DNA from: Alphaproteobacteria bacterium
Lineage (GTDB): Bacteria; Pseudomonadota; Alphaproteobacteria; Sphingomonadales; Emcibacteraceae
Assembly: GCA_013152615.1 (NCBI GenBank)
Contig: JAADGA010000268.1
Location: 1 to 11,703, forward strand
DNA length: 11,703 nt
Reading direction: 5' to 3'
The notes beneath the pieces are model-generated. The model did no database searches, was not told the origin of the DNA, and saw only the letters and a list, made by a program, of their open reading frames with translations. Shown here piece after piece: positions 1 to 6,847 of this stretch (within the stretch, counting starts at the first letter, position 1; every line of letters starts with the position of its first letter). The position numbers were made by a program, and so were the translations under genes.

Positions 1-455
1 GGCAGCGGGTAGTCCGCCGCCGGTGGCCGCCAGGTTTCACGCTTGTGGTCGCCGGAAACACCAACCTCCTGTTGAATCCGGTCATAAAAGGGCCGCAGAT
101 CATCATAGCTGATCGGCCAGTCGAGCGCGCGGCCATACTGGCTCTTTATGGTGAAATCCTCTTTATGGAGCCTGGGCCACACCGCATAATGATGCAGCGC
201 CGAACCGCCGGTGCCGTAGCCGGAATTAAAGCCGTTGCCGACCGGCTGGCTCCCGGTTTCTTCAACCGGGTCACCGGCCCATTTCAACCGGCGGGCATCG
301 ATCTGGGAACTGGTCAGGTCACCGAGAGTTCTTTCAGGACCGGCCTCAAGGATAATAATCTTTTTGCCGCCAGCGGATAATTTGGCCGCCATAAGACTGC
401 CGGCGGCACCGGAACCAATAATGATAACATCGACTTTTTCCGCAGAAGGCTTCAT
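1..455 (-). CDS. GMC-family FAD-dependent oxidoreductase, N-terminal part (cut by window edge)
   Basis: Flavoprotein subunit of a glucose-methanol-choline (GMC) dehydrogenase; such enzymes oxidise sugars, sugar acids, polyols or alcohols. Only the first 151 codons are present. The ATG at 455 opens a protein beginning MKPSAEKVDV. A Rossmann dinucleotide-binding motif follows (IIIGSGAAGS, Gly14, Gly16, Gly19), then the acidic residue ending the second strand (ILEAG, Glu37). Further GMC features are the Gly-rich FAD loop (GYGTGGSALHHY, residues 79-90), WPRLHKEDF and DWPISYDDLRPFYD. There is no signal peptide, which fits subfamilies where the flavoprotein is exported with a Tat-tagged small subunit. 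Its start overlaps the stop of that subunit gene by 4 bases (ATGA), so translation is probably coupled. The substrate cannot be told from this part. A cytochrome c subunit may lie beyond the edge, but that is inference. Confidence 0.93.
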   Translation of the reverse strand, partial: MKPSAEKVDVIIIGSGAAGSLMAAKLSAGGKKIIILEAGPERTLGDLTSSQIDARRLKWAGDPVEETGSQPVGNGFNSGYGTGGSALHHYAVWPRLHKEDFTIKSQYGRALDWPISYDDLRPFYDRIQQEVGVSGDHKRETWRPPAADYPL

Positions 456-1024
456 GGGCTTACGGTCCACGGCTGAACGGGCTTGATATGGGCCATATAG
501 GGAATGTTCAGCCGGTCAAACCCGGCCATGGTCCCGTAAGTGACATCAATGGCATCACTGCGCAGGACAAAATAAAACAACGGGGCTGGCGGCGCCTCTG
601 TCCAGCCCTGCGGCTGACCCTTCATCATCATGGGGATAAATTCTGACCATTCTTTTGTGGACAGACGGCCCGGGTCTTTATGGTATTTTTGCTTTATGGC
701 TTGTCTGGCCGCATTCAGCGCGGTGGTATAAAAGCCGTTAAACGGTGGCTCCACCCGCAGATAACGCAGAATCAGCAGGTTATCCCGAAAGGGTACGGAC
801 AGTTGGTGATCAATATAGCGGGAAAGACCGGCGGCTTTTGCCCCCGGGACCATAGCCTCGCCAATAAGATCAATGATGGTTGCCTGTTCTTCACTCAAAA
901 CCAGCAGCGGCAGGTCGTGGGCCTGCGCCTGCGCCGGGGTCAGCATTGTGATCTTGCCACCAAGCAGGAACGCCAGCGTCAGAACGCCGCCGGACAGGGT
1001 AAAAGTCCGCCGGTCCATCGTCAT
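452..1024 (-). CDS. Gluconate 2-dehydrogenase subunit 3 family protein (Tat-exported small subunit)
   Basis: Small subunit of a periplasmic membrane-bound GMC dehydrogenase. It is 190 residues, a normal length for the family. The N-terminus is a twin-arginine signal: DRRTFTL with Arg5-Arg6, a hydrophobic stretch at about 11-28 and an AQAQA cleavage region ending near residue 35. The mature part carries family-like segments: LIGEAMVPG.KAAG..RYID near residues 53-72, and a C-terminal YGTMAGFDRLNIPYMAHIKP followed by PW near 163-186. In known relatives this subunit is required for assembly and export of the flavoprotein, which here follows with a 4-base overlap. The regulator gene ends 18 bases upstream. 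The ATG at 1024 has only a weak AGG ribosome site; ATG at 1018 is an alternative start. A short ORF overlapping this start may couple translation. Family assignment is firm; substrate is unknown. Confidence 0.9.
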   Translation of the reverse strand: MTMDRRTFTLSGGVLTLAFLLGGKITMLTPAQAQAHDLPLLVLSEEQATIIDLIGEAMVPGAKAAGLSRYIDHQLSVPFRDNLLILRYLRVEPPFNGFYTTALNAARQAIKQKYHKDPGRLSTKEWSEFIPMMMKGQPQGWTEAPPAPLFYFVLRSDAIDVTYGTMAGFDRLNIPYMAHIKPVQPWTVSP

Positions 1025-1038
1025 GGATGGCCTGCCAT
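1021..1038 (-). CDS. Possible 5-codon minicistron ahead of the Tat subunit gene
   Basis: The strongest Shine-Dalgarno sequence in this junction (AGGAGG, 1048-1053 on the minus strand) lies inside the last codons of the regulator gene. It is 9 bases from an ATG at 1038, not well placed for the Tat-subunit ATG at 1024 (23 bases away). That first ATG opens a 5-codon ORF (MAGHP) whose TGA overlaps the next ATG as ATGA, the same arrangement seen between the next two genes. Ribosomes finishing it could restart on the Tat subunit. The sequence is directly visible; that it is translated is inference. Confidence 0.3.
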   Translation of the reverse strand: MAGHP

Positions 1039-1042
1039 AGGG

Positions 1043-1609
1043 TTATTCCTCCTCATCAAAAGTCGGCCGGTGAGTAGCGGCAACCCGGGCAGCCTGTTCA
1101 TACATTCCGGTCATGATGTCAAGAATTTTACTGCCACAGGTCAATTGTTCATCCATGGCCCGAATGGCTTTGGTCATGTCAATCAGCAATCCCTTGCGCA
1201 GGGCGACAAACCGTTTCACAACCTCATAACCGGTGGCGGTGGCCCGATAACGCACCCCCTTGCGCCGGTTGTCGGTGGAGGTCTTCTCGACCAGATGGTC
1301 CTTGGTCAGCTTGCGAATGGTATACTGGATATTGGTGTTGTCATCCCGGTTCAGCAGCCGGGCAATTTCGGTGATGCCCTTGGCGCGGTCGCGCATGGCA
1401 ATTACATTGAGGATGGCACAGTCATTGGCGCTCATATTGACACCGGAGGCGGCAATAACACATTCCTTCATCCACCGGCAAAAGCTTTCATATGAATGAA
1501 GAATGGAATATTCAAGCTCGGTCAGGGCGATTTCGTGATCATCGGTGGCCAGATGCCAGTGCCGGTCCAGTTCCAGAATTCCCCTTTTGTCGCCGATATT
1601 TTTTTTCAC
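1043..1609 (-). CDS. MarR-like winged-helix transcriptional regulator
   Basis: DNA-binding regulator of 188 residues resembling the alphaproteobacterial winged-helix MarR-type proteins. The N-terminal helix carries LEYSILHSYESFCRWMKEC (about 32-50). The winged helix spans about 60-135: a first helix SANDCAILNVIAMRDR, a recognition helix around NRDDNTNIQYTIRKL (87-101), and a wing EKTSTDNRRKGVRYRAT (108-124). A C-terminal helical region (about 130-178) would form the dimer. The start is GTG at 1609, chosen because AGGAGG (1617-1622) sits 7 bases upstream. It is the first gene of the minus-strand run with the Tat subunit and GMC flavoprotein, only 18 bases ahead, so it probably controls that dehydrogenase and itself. 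The Cys residues (43, 50, 64, 158) could in principle sense redox state, but nothing shows this. The ligand is unknown. Confidence 0.85.
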   Translation of the reverse strand: MKKNIGDKRGILELDRHWHLATDDHEIALTELEYSILHSYESFCRWMKECVIAASGVNMSANDCAILNVIAMRDRAKGITEIARLLNRDDNTNIQYTIRKLTKDHLVEKTSTDNRRKGVRYRATATGYEVVKRFVALRKGLLIDMTKAIRAMDEQLTCGSKILDIMTGMYEQAARVAATHRPTFDEEE

Positions 1610-1644
1610 CCTGTTGCCTCCTGATATAATATATTTAATTGTTA

Positions 1645-1659
1645 TTTTCCATAGGAAAA
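1645..1659. promoter_or_regulatory. Inverted repeat upstream of the MarR-like gene, possible operator
   Basis: A perfect 6-bp inverted repeat, TTTTCC then ATA then GGAAAA, lies 36-50 bases upstream of the regulator's GTG in a very AT-rich stretch. TATATT-like -10 hexamers lie between it and the start on the minus strand (about 1625-1640). Position and symmetry suit an autoregulatory MarR operator. No known consensus is matched, so this rests on symmetry and location only. Confidence 0.35.
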
Positions 1660-1762
1660 CACGGTAATATATTCCGGTTAAATTTCAATGGTTAATTGTA
1701 TTATGTATATAAAAAGCTATTATAACAATATTCTTTATAAGATAAAATAATTTGTAAAATAA

Positions 1763-1864
1763 ATGATATCTTGGCAATCTAGGCCATCTTTCGCGGAAAG
1801 ACAAGCGGGAAATCTTCGCCGCCATGATCATAATATCGCTGGTTTTTTCAGGTTTGGGAAATAA
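1763..1864 (+). CDS. Possible 33-codon leader ORF upstream of aas
   Basis: An ATG at 1763 opens 33 codons (beginning MISWQSRPSF, ending GFFRFGK) and stops 33 bases before the aas ATG. The stretch is visibly richer in GC than the AT-rich 1621-1760 before it, as coding or formerly coding DNA would be. There is no convincing ribosome site and the peptide is not recognised. It contains the TCTTTC/GAAAGA inverted repeat at 1787-1801. It may be a leader peptide, a gene remnant or chance. Confidence 0.2.
   Translation: MISWQSRPSFAERQAGNLRRHDHNIAGFFRFGK
1787..1801. repeat. Short perfect inverted repeat in the aas upstream region
   Basis: TCTTTC, a GCG loop, then GAAAGA: a perfect 6-bp stem with a 3-base loop, about 100 bases upstream of aas. 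There is no T-run after it, so it is not an intrinsic terminator. It could be a protein-binding site or an RNA hairpin. Confidence 0.35.
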
Positions 1865-1879
1865 GACCCTTGTCTTTTT
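1863..1879 (+). promoter_or_regulatory. Weak hairpin followed by T-run just before aas
   Basis: AAGAC, a CCTT loop, then GTCTT running into TTT, ending 18 bases before the aas ATG and directly after the stop of the possible leader ORF. The stem is only 5 bp, so it is at best a weak terminator or attenuator. Listed because the order leader ORF, hairpin, T-run, gene resembles an attenuation leader. Confidence 0.2.
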
Positions 1880-1897
1880 ATCATAAATCTTCCTAAA

Positions 1898-4800
1898 ATG
1901 TTACAACAGACAATAAAAAAGGGATTTGGGTTGTCCGGGAGTTTATTTAATTTGTTGAGAACCAAACGGTTCTTGCCGCTGTTTGTCACCCAGTTTCTGG
2001 GAGCGTTCAATGATAATGTGTTCAAGAACGCGCTGGTTTTTCTGATTACCTACAAGATTGCCGTTGATCAGGGCTGGGATAATGTTCAGGTCATCGTGCC
2101 GCTGGCCGGCGGTATTTTCATTGCGCCCTTCTTTATTTTTTCGTCGCTCGCCGGGCAATTATCCGACAAGCTGGAAAAAGCCCGGCTGATCCGGATCATC
2201 AAATTTGCCGAAATCCTGCTGATGGCGCTGGCCTCGTGGGGATTTTATACCGAAAATGTCACTGTGCTGATGATAACCCTGTTCTGGATGGGCAGCCAGT
2301 CGGCTTTTTTCGGGCCGCTGAAATACAGTATCCTGCCGGAACATTTGAGGCATGATGAATTGATTGGCGGTAATGCGCTGATCGAGATGGGGACTTTCCT
2401 GTCGATCATTCTGGGATTGATCGTCGGCGGGATGCTGATCCTGACCCATGGCGGCATAGTGATTATTTCGGCGACGGTGCTGGCGGTGGCGATCGGGGGT
2501 TTTATCGCCAGTTTCTCTATTCCCAAAACCATTCCGGGTGACAGCAAGCTCAGGATTAATTTCAATATCATTCAGGAAACTTTTCACATTGTCCGGGAGT
2601 CGCACAAGGACCGGAAGATATTCATGTCGATTATGGGTATTTCGTGGTTCTGGTTTTTCGGCCTGACATTTCTGGCCCAGTTTCCGACCTATAGCCGCGA
2701 AGTGATTGGCGCGACCGAGGGGGTCGGCACCCTGTTTAACAGCGCCTTTTCCGTGGGGATTGGCCTCGGGTCGTTTTTATGCGCCCGGCTGCTGCGCGGG
2801 CAGATTCACGCGCTCTATGTTCCGCTGGCGGCGATAGTCATGTCGCTGTTTGGCGTTGATCTGTATTTCGCCAGCCAGCATTTCAGCGGCAGTCATGGCG
2901 GCGAACTGATCACGGTCGCCCAGTTCCTGTCCCACGGGGTTAATATCCGCATTCTGGTTGACATGGTGATGATCGCGGTCGGCGGCGGGGTTTATATTGT
3001 CCCGCTTTACGCCATTGTTCAGGATCAAAGCGCACCGTCGCAATTGTCGCGCATGATCGCCAGCAACAATATTATAAATTCGCTGTTTATGACCATCTCT
3101 GCGCTCGGCAGTGCCGTGCTGATCAGCCGTGGTTTCACGATCCCGGAAGTGTTTCTGATTGCCGCCATCATGAACGGCTTTGTCGCGATATATATCTGTA
3201 AATTGCTGCCGGAAGAATTGATGCGGTCGCTCACCCGGGTGTTGTTCCGGCTGTTATACCGGGTCGAGGTCCGGGGGATGGAAAATTTTGACCGGGCCGG
3301 GGACCGGGTGGTGGTGGTTGCCAATCATATTTCTCTGCTTGACGGGGCGTTGCTCGGCGCGTTTCTGCCCGGCAACATGACCTTTGCGATAAATACCTAT
3401 ATTGCCGACAAATGGTGGGCGCGGCCAATTTTTGCCTTTATCCAGTTTCTTTCGGTCGATCCGGGCAATGCCATGGCGACCAAGAGCATGATCAGTGAAG
3501 TTAAAAAAGGCCGCAAGCTGGTTATCTTTCCCGAGGGGCGGCGGACCGCCACCGGCGCATTGATGAAAATTTACGAGGGGCCGGCGGTTATCGCCCATCT
3601 GGCCGATGCCAGAATCCTGCCGGTCAGGATTTCGGGGGCGCAATTTTCCAGCTTCTCGCTGCTGAAGGGAAAACTCAGGCTCCGGCTGTTGCCGAAAATC
3701 ACGCTGACGATTGAGCCATCGGTAAAAATTGCCCTGCCGAATAAGATCAGTGGCCGGGCGCGGCGGCTGCTGCTGGGCGAGAAATTATATAGTGTGATGT
3801 CAGACATGATGTTTCGCACCAGTGACCGTCACCAGACGCTGTTCCAGTCGCTGCTGGATTGCCGGAAACGCCATGGCGGCACTGTCCTTATTCTGGAGGA
3901 TGTTGACCGCCGTCCGCTAAGCTATAACAGGATGATACTGGGGGCTTTTATTCTTGGGCGGCAGCTTGCCCGAAAAACCGTGCTACGGGAGAAAGTCGGT
4001 CTGTTGTTGCCTAATGTCAATGGCTGTATCGTGACATTTTTTGCCCTGCTGCTCCACCGCAGAATACCGGCGATGCTTAATTATTCTGCGGGGGTCGCGA
4101 CAATCCGTACCTGTTGCACTGCTGCCCGGATCAGCCGGATTATAACCAGTCGCCGTTTTGTTGACCTTGGCGGCCTCAAAGAGGTTGTGGCCGCGCTTGA
4201 AGATCAGGTGGAATTTATTTATCTGGAGGATGTTCGGGCGGCAATAAGCCTTAAATCAAAAATGTTCGGCATGATCGCGGCGCAGTTCGCGGATTTCTGC
4301 TATCACCGGCTGGCGGGGGAGAGAGACCCGCAGGAAACGGCGGTGGTGCTGTTTACCTCCGGGTCCGAGGGGGCCGCCAAGGGCGTCGCCCTCAGCCATT
4401 ATAATATGCAGTCCAATCGCTATCAGCTCGGCGCCCGGGTTGACTTTAATCCGTCTGATGTCGCGTTCAATGCCCTGCCGGTCTTTCACAGTTTTGGTAT
4501 GACCGGCGGCTTGCTGCTGCCGCTGCTTGCCGGGATCAGGGTTTTTCTCTATCCCTCCCCGCTGCATTACAAGATCGTGCCGGGACTGGTTTATGAAACC
4601 GATGCGACCATGATGTTCGGCACCGATACTTTTCTCACCGGTTATGCCCGGTTTGCCCATGCCTATGATTTCCGCAGTATGCGCTATATTTTCGCCGGGG
4701 CGGAACATCTGCGGGCGGAAACCCGTAGCCTGTGGGCGGAGAAATTCGGGGTCCGGGTGTTTGAAGGGTACGGTGCCACCGAGACCTCGCCGGTGCTGGC

Positions 4801-5362
4801 GGTCAATACCCCGATGCATAACAGGCCGGGGTCTGTTGGCCGGTTGCTGCCGGATATTGACTATCGGCTGGACAAGGTGCCGGGGATTGATGCCGGTGGC
4901 AAGCTGGTGGTGCGCGGCCCCAATGTGATGCAGGGTTATCTGCTCGCCGATCATCCGGGGGAGCTGGTGGCGCCACCGGGCGGCTGGTATGATACCGGCG
5001 ATATTGTTGATATTGATGATGACGGTTATGTCACCATCAGGGGCCGGGTTAAACGGTTTGCCAAGATTGCCGGTGAAATGGTGTCACTTGGTGCGGTCGA
5101 GGCGGTGGTGGCGTCATTATGGCCTGATAACCTCCATGCGGCGATAGCACTGCCGGATGCGCGCAAGGGCGAACAGATTATCCTGCTCACCGATTGTATC
5201 GAGGTCAACCGCAATGTCCTTATGAAGAAAATCCGGGCGATGGGTCAGAGCGCGTTGTTGCGGCCCGGAAAAATTATGCTGGTGGATGAGGTGCCGCTGA
5301 TGGTTACCGGTAAAATCGACTATGTCGCCGCCGGTCGCCTCGCACAGGAAAAATTATTGTGA
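1898..5362 (+). CDS. aas: Trifunctional Aas: LplT-like lysophospholipid flippase, PlsC acyltransferase and acyl-ACP synthetase in one chain
   Basis: Predicted to bring lysophospholipid across the inner membrane and re-acylate it with an acyl-ACP made by its own synthetase. Residues about 20-440 are an LplT-type MFS transporter with hydrophobic helices and the signature LFVTQFLGAFNDNVFKNALV. Residues about 445-640 are PlsC: the HX4D box is His477...Asp482 (NHISLLDG) and FPEGRR spans 544-549. Residues about 660-1154 are the adenylating domain: P-loop TSGSEGAAKG (820-829), YGATETSP (958-965), YDTGD (1031-1035) and catalytic Lys1139 in TGKID. In E. coli LplT and Aas are separate proteins; three-domain fusions are known in alphaproteobacteria. 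The ATG at 1898 lacks a clear ribosome site. In-frame TTG codons at 1931 and 1952, the latter 9 bases after GGGAG, are alternatives just before the conserved start of the transporter. All catalytic motifs are intact. It is transcribed divergently from the MarR-like gene. Confidence 0.95.
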   Translation: MLQQTIKKGFGLSGSLFNLLRTKRFLPLFVTQFLGAFNDNVFKNALVFLITYKIAVDQGWDNVQVIVPLAGGIFIAPFFIFSSLAGQLSDKLEKARLIRIIKFAEILLMALASWGFYTENVTVLMITLFWMGSQSAFFGPLKYSILPEHLRHDELIGGNALIEMGTFLSIILGLIVGGMLILTHGGIVIISATVLAVAIGGFIASFSIPKTIPGDSKLRINFNIIQETFHIVRESHKDRKIFMSIMGISWFWFFGLTFLAQFPTYSREVIGATEGVGTLFNSAFSVGIGLGSFLCARLLRGQIHALYVPLAAIVMSLFGVDLYFASQHFSGSHGGELITVAQFLSHGVNIRILVDMVMIAVGGGVYIVPLYAIVQDQSAPSQLSRMIASNNIINSLFMTISALGSAVLISRGFTIPEVFLIAAIMNGFVAIYICKLLPEELMRSLTRVLFRLLYRVEVRGMENFDRAGDRVVVVANHISLLDGALLGAFLPGNMTFAINTYIADKWWARPIFAFIQFLSVDPGNAMATKSMISEVKKGRKLVIFPEGRRTATGALMKIYEGPAVIAHLADARILPVRISGAQFSSFSLLKGKLRLRLLPKITLTIEPSVKIALPNKISGRARRLLLGEKLYSVMSDMMFRTSDRHQTLFQSLLDCRKRHGGTVLILEDVDRRPLSYNRMILGAFILGRQLARKTVLREKVGLLLPNVNGCIVTFFALLLHRRIPAMLNYSAGVATIRTCCTAARISRIITSRRFVDLGGLKEVVAALEDQVEFIYLEDVRAAISLKSKMFGMIAAQFADFCYHRLAGERDPQETAVVLFTSGSEGAAKGVALSHYNMQSNRYQLGARVDFNPSDVAFNALPVFHSFGMTGGLLLPLLAGIRVFLYPSPLHYKIVPGLVYETDATMMFGTDTFLTGYARFAHAYDFRSMRYIFAGAEHLRAETRSLWAEKFGVRVFEGYGATETSPVLAVNTPMHNRPGSVGRLLPDIDYRLDKVPGIDAGGKLVVRGPNVMQGYLLADHPGELVAPPGGWYDTGDIVDIDDDGYVTIRGRVKRFAKIAGEMVSLGAVEAVVASLWPDNLHAAIALPDARKGEQIILLTDCIEVNRNVLMKKIRAMGQSALLRPGKIMLVDEVPLMVTGKIDYVAAGRLAQEKLL

Positions 5363-5381
5363 GTATGCGGAGAGCAGAATC

Positions 5382-5461
5382 GGCCGGTAGCCCGGCTTTG
5401 CGGGGGCGGCCAGTGGTCCGGCTTTGCCGGGGAAGGCCAGTAGTCCGGCTTTGCCGGGGAA
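5382..5461. repeat. Tandem array of about three 27-bp hairpin repeats downstream of aas
   Basis: Two near-identical 27-bp units (5408-5434 and 5435-5461, differing at one base) follow a diverged 26-bp unit (5382-5407). Each good unit holds CCGGC, TTT, GCCGG: a perfect 5-bp stem at 5418-5430 and 5445-5457. The array begins 20 bases after the aas stop. This resembles the short GC-rich repetitive elements scattered between genes in many proteobacteria. It may help end transcription or protect the aas mRNA 3' end, but there is no T-run, so it is not a standard intrinsic terminator. The remaining spacer, 5462-5600, shows nothing I can name. Confidence 0.8.
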
Positions 5462-5603
5462 GTAATGTATGATAATCAAATTTATGATCGCAGAATAAAT
5501 TGCCAAAGTACGGAATACGACCCGCAACCGGATCAGCAAATATCAATAATTGACTATCTAGCGGTTAGACCATAGGCTGATAAATAGGGGCTTTACAATT
5601 GAG

Positions 5604-5626
5604 AAGATGTATAATAAATACATCTA
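5604..5626. promoter_or_regulatory. NsrR-type nitric-oxide-responsive operator upstream of nnrS
   Basis: A perfect 8-bp inverted repeat: AGATGTAT (5605-5612), spacer AATAA, ATACATCT (5618-5625). Against the published NsrR consensus (half-site AAGATGYATTT, one base, then its inverse) the 23-bp site matches 19 of 22 fixed positions by my alignment. A perfect -10 hexamer TATAAT (5610-5615) lies inside it, so bound repressor would block RNA polymerase. Its centre is 45 bases before the nnrS ATG. NsrR is an iron-sulfur NO-sensing repressor, and nnrS is a known member of NO-responsive regulons. No nsrR gene is in the window. Confidence 0.75.
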
Positions 5627-5659
5627 TATATGTTCGGAATTTTTTGAGAGTATTTGATT

Positions 5660-6835
5660 ATGACCCGTTTTTCAGTGCGCAATATGGCCGTTTTTTCAGC
5701 TGGCTTCCGGGTATTTTTCCCGCTGGCGGCGTTGGCCGCCGTGGTTATCCTGAGCTATTGGGTGCTGCTGGTGACCGGGATTGTCAGTTATCTGCCATCA
5801 CGCTTTTCGCCGGTGAGCTGGCATCAGCATGAGATGATTTTTGGTGTGGTTGCACTGATCATTATCGGGTTTTTATACACTGCCGTGCCCAACTGGACCG
5901 GACGACCAACCCCGACCGGCTGGACGCTTGCCACGCTCGGCCTGATCTGGTTTCTGGGCCGGGTTACAATATTTTTCAGCGCTCTGTTACCGGCGTGGCT
6001 GCCGCTGATTATCGACGGGATATTCCTGCCGCTCGCCATTATCGGAATCGTCACGGCGCTGGTTGGCGGTAAAAACAAACGGAATTATTTCCTGCCGATA
6101 TTGATATTATTGTTTGCCGGGCTGAATATTGCCAGTTATGTCGCCGCTCTTGGCTGGATAGATTATGATGAAAAACGGTTTTTCTTAACAGCGGTATTCT
6201 TTATCATATTCCTGATGAATGTGATCGGGGGCCGGATTATTCCGAGTTTCACCCGGGGTAAATACCCGGCGATCAGGATAACGACCCCGGCCATTTTGCT
6301 GCCGCTGTCTGCCGGGCTGATCCTGGCGGTTGCCCTCGCCTTCCTGTTTAACGCCAGCCCGATGATTATTGGCGGCATTGCCTTTTTCGCCGGGATTGTA
6401 ACCTTGATGCGCTCACTAAGCTGGCAGGGCTGGCGGGTGGCCGCTGATCCGTTGGTTTTCGTCCTGCATCTGGCGTATTTCTGGATTCCGGTGGGTTTTT
6501 TCCTTGTTGCCTATGGCGGTTTTTTCAATCCCGCCGCCATCAGCCCGGCCATTCATGTCTTTACCGTCGGCGCGATCGGCTCTATGACGCTCGGGGTGAT
6601 GTCCCGGGCAACGCTCGGCCATTCGGGGCAGGCGCTGAAGAATGAAAAAATTCTGACGATTATTTTTGTCTCGGTTAACCTCGCCGCCCTCAGCCGGGTG
6701 ATATTACCGCTGGTGACAGACGGCAATTACGCCGCAATATTGCAGGGTGCCGGCAGCCTGTGGATCCTGGCTTATGGCCTGTTTCTGCTACGCTTTACCC
6801 TGTCTTTCATCCGGCCGGTTTATCCGCGTTATTGA
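5660..6835 (+). CDS. nnrS: NnrS family haem/copper membrane protein
   Basis: Polytopic inner-membrane protein of 391 residues linked to resistance to nitric-oxide stress; characterised NnrS binds haem and copper, but its biochemical role is not fully settled. Nearly the whole chain is hydrophobic helices, about 10-12 by eye. Family motifs are intact: WHQHEMIFG (54-62, with His55, His57 and Glu58), FLYTAVPNWTGRP (71-83), GGRIIPSFTRG (190-200), HLAYFWIPVGF (270-280) and HVFTVGAIGSMTLGVMSRA (299-317) followed by LGHSG, with His299 and His321 possible metal ligands. I chose ATG at 5660, which follows GAGAG by 9 bases; a TTG at 5654 would add two residues. An NsrR-like operator lies directly upstream. 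It stands alone, converging with the acyl-CoA ligase gene 12 bases away. No nitrite or NO reductase genes are beside it. Confidence 0.95.
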   Translation: MTRFSVRNMAVFSAGFRVFFPLAALAAVVILSYWVLLVTGIVSYLPSRFSPVSWHQHEMIFGVVALIIIGFLYTAVPNWTGRPTPTGWTLATLGLIWFLGRVTIFFSALLPAWLPLIIDGIFLPLAIIGIVTALVGGKNKRNYFLPILILLFAGLNIASYVAALGWIDYDEKRFFLTAVFFIIFLMNVIGGRIIPSFTRGKYPAIRITTPAILLPLSAGLILAVALAFLFNASPMIIGGIAFFAGIVTLMRSLSWQGWRVAADPLVFVLHLAYFWIPVGFFLVAYGGFFNPAAISPAIHVFTVGAIGSMTLGVMSRATLGHSGQALKNEKILTIIFVSVNLAALSRVILPLVTDGNYAAILQGAGSLWILAYGLFLLRFTLSFIRPVYPRY

Positions 6836-6847
6836 TAGGTCCTGACC

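Noticed and set aside
680..1495. 271-codon plus-strand open frame opposite the Tat subunit and MarR-like genes
   Set aside because: It crosses two well-supported genes on the other strand, and its protein is low-complexity with no recognisable domain. It is an antisense shadow.
4256..4954. 232-codon minus-strand open frame inside the synthetase part of aas
   Set aside because: It is rich in His, Arg, Gln and Pro, typical of antisense reading of GC-rich coding DNA, and it lies wholly within a conserved enzyme domain.
5304..5546. Minus-strand open frames reading PRQSRTTG-like or PGKAG-like repeats
   Set aside because: The repeated peptides simply translate the 27-bp DNA repeat array. Such frames are commonly mis-annotated as small proteins.
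5543..5553. TCAATAATTGA dyad as an FNR/NNR-type site for nnrS
   Set aside because: FNR-family sites need TTGAT, four bases, ATCAA. Spacing and orientation do not fit, and it lies over 100 bases from the gene.
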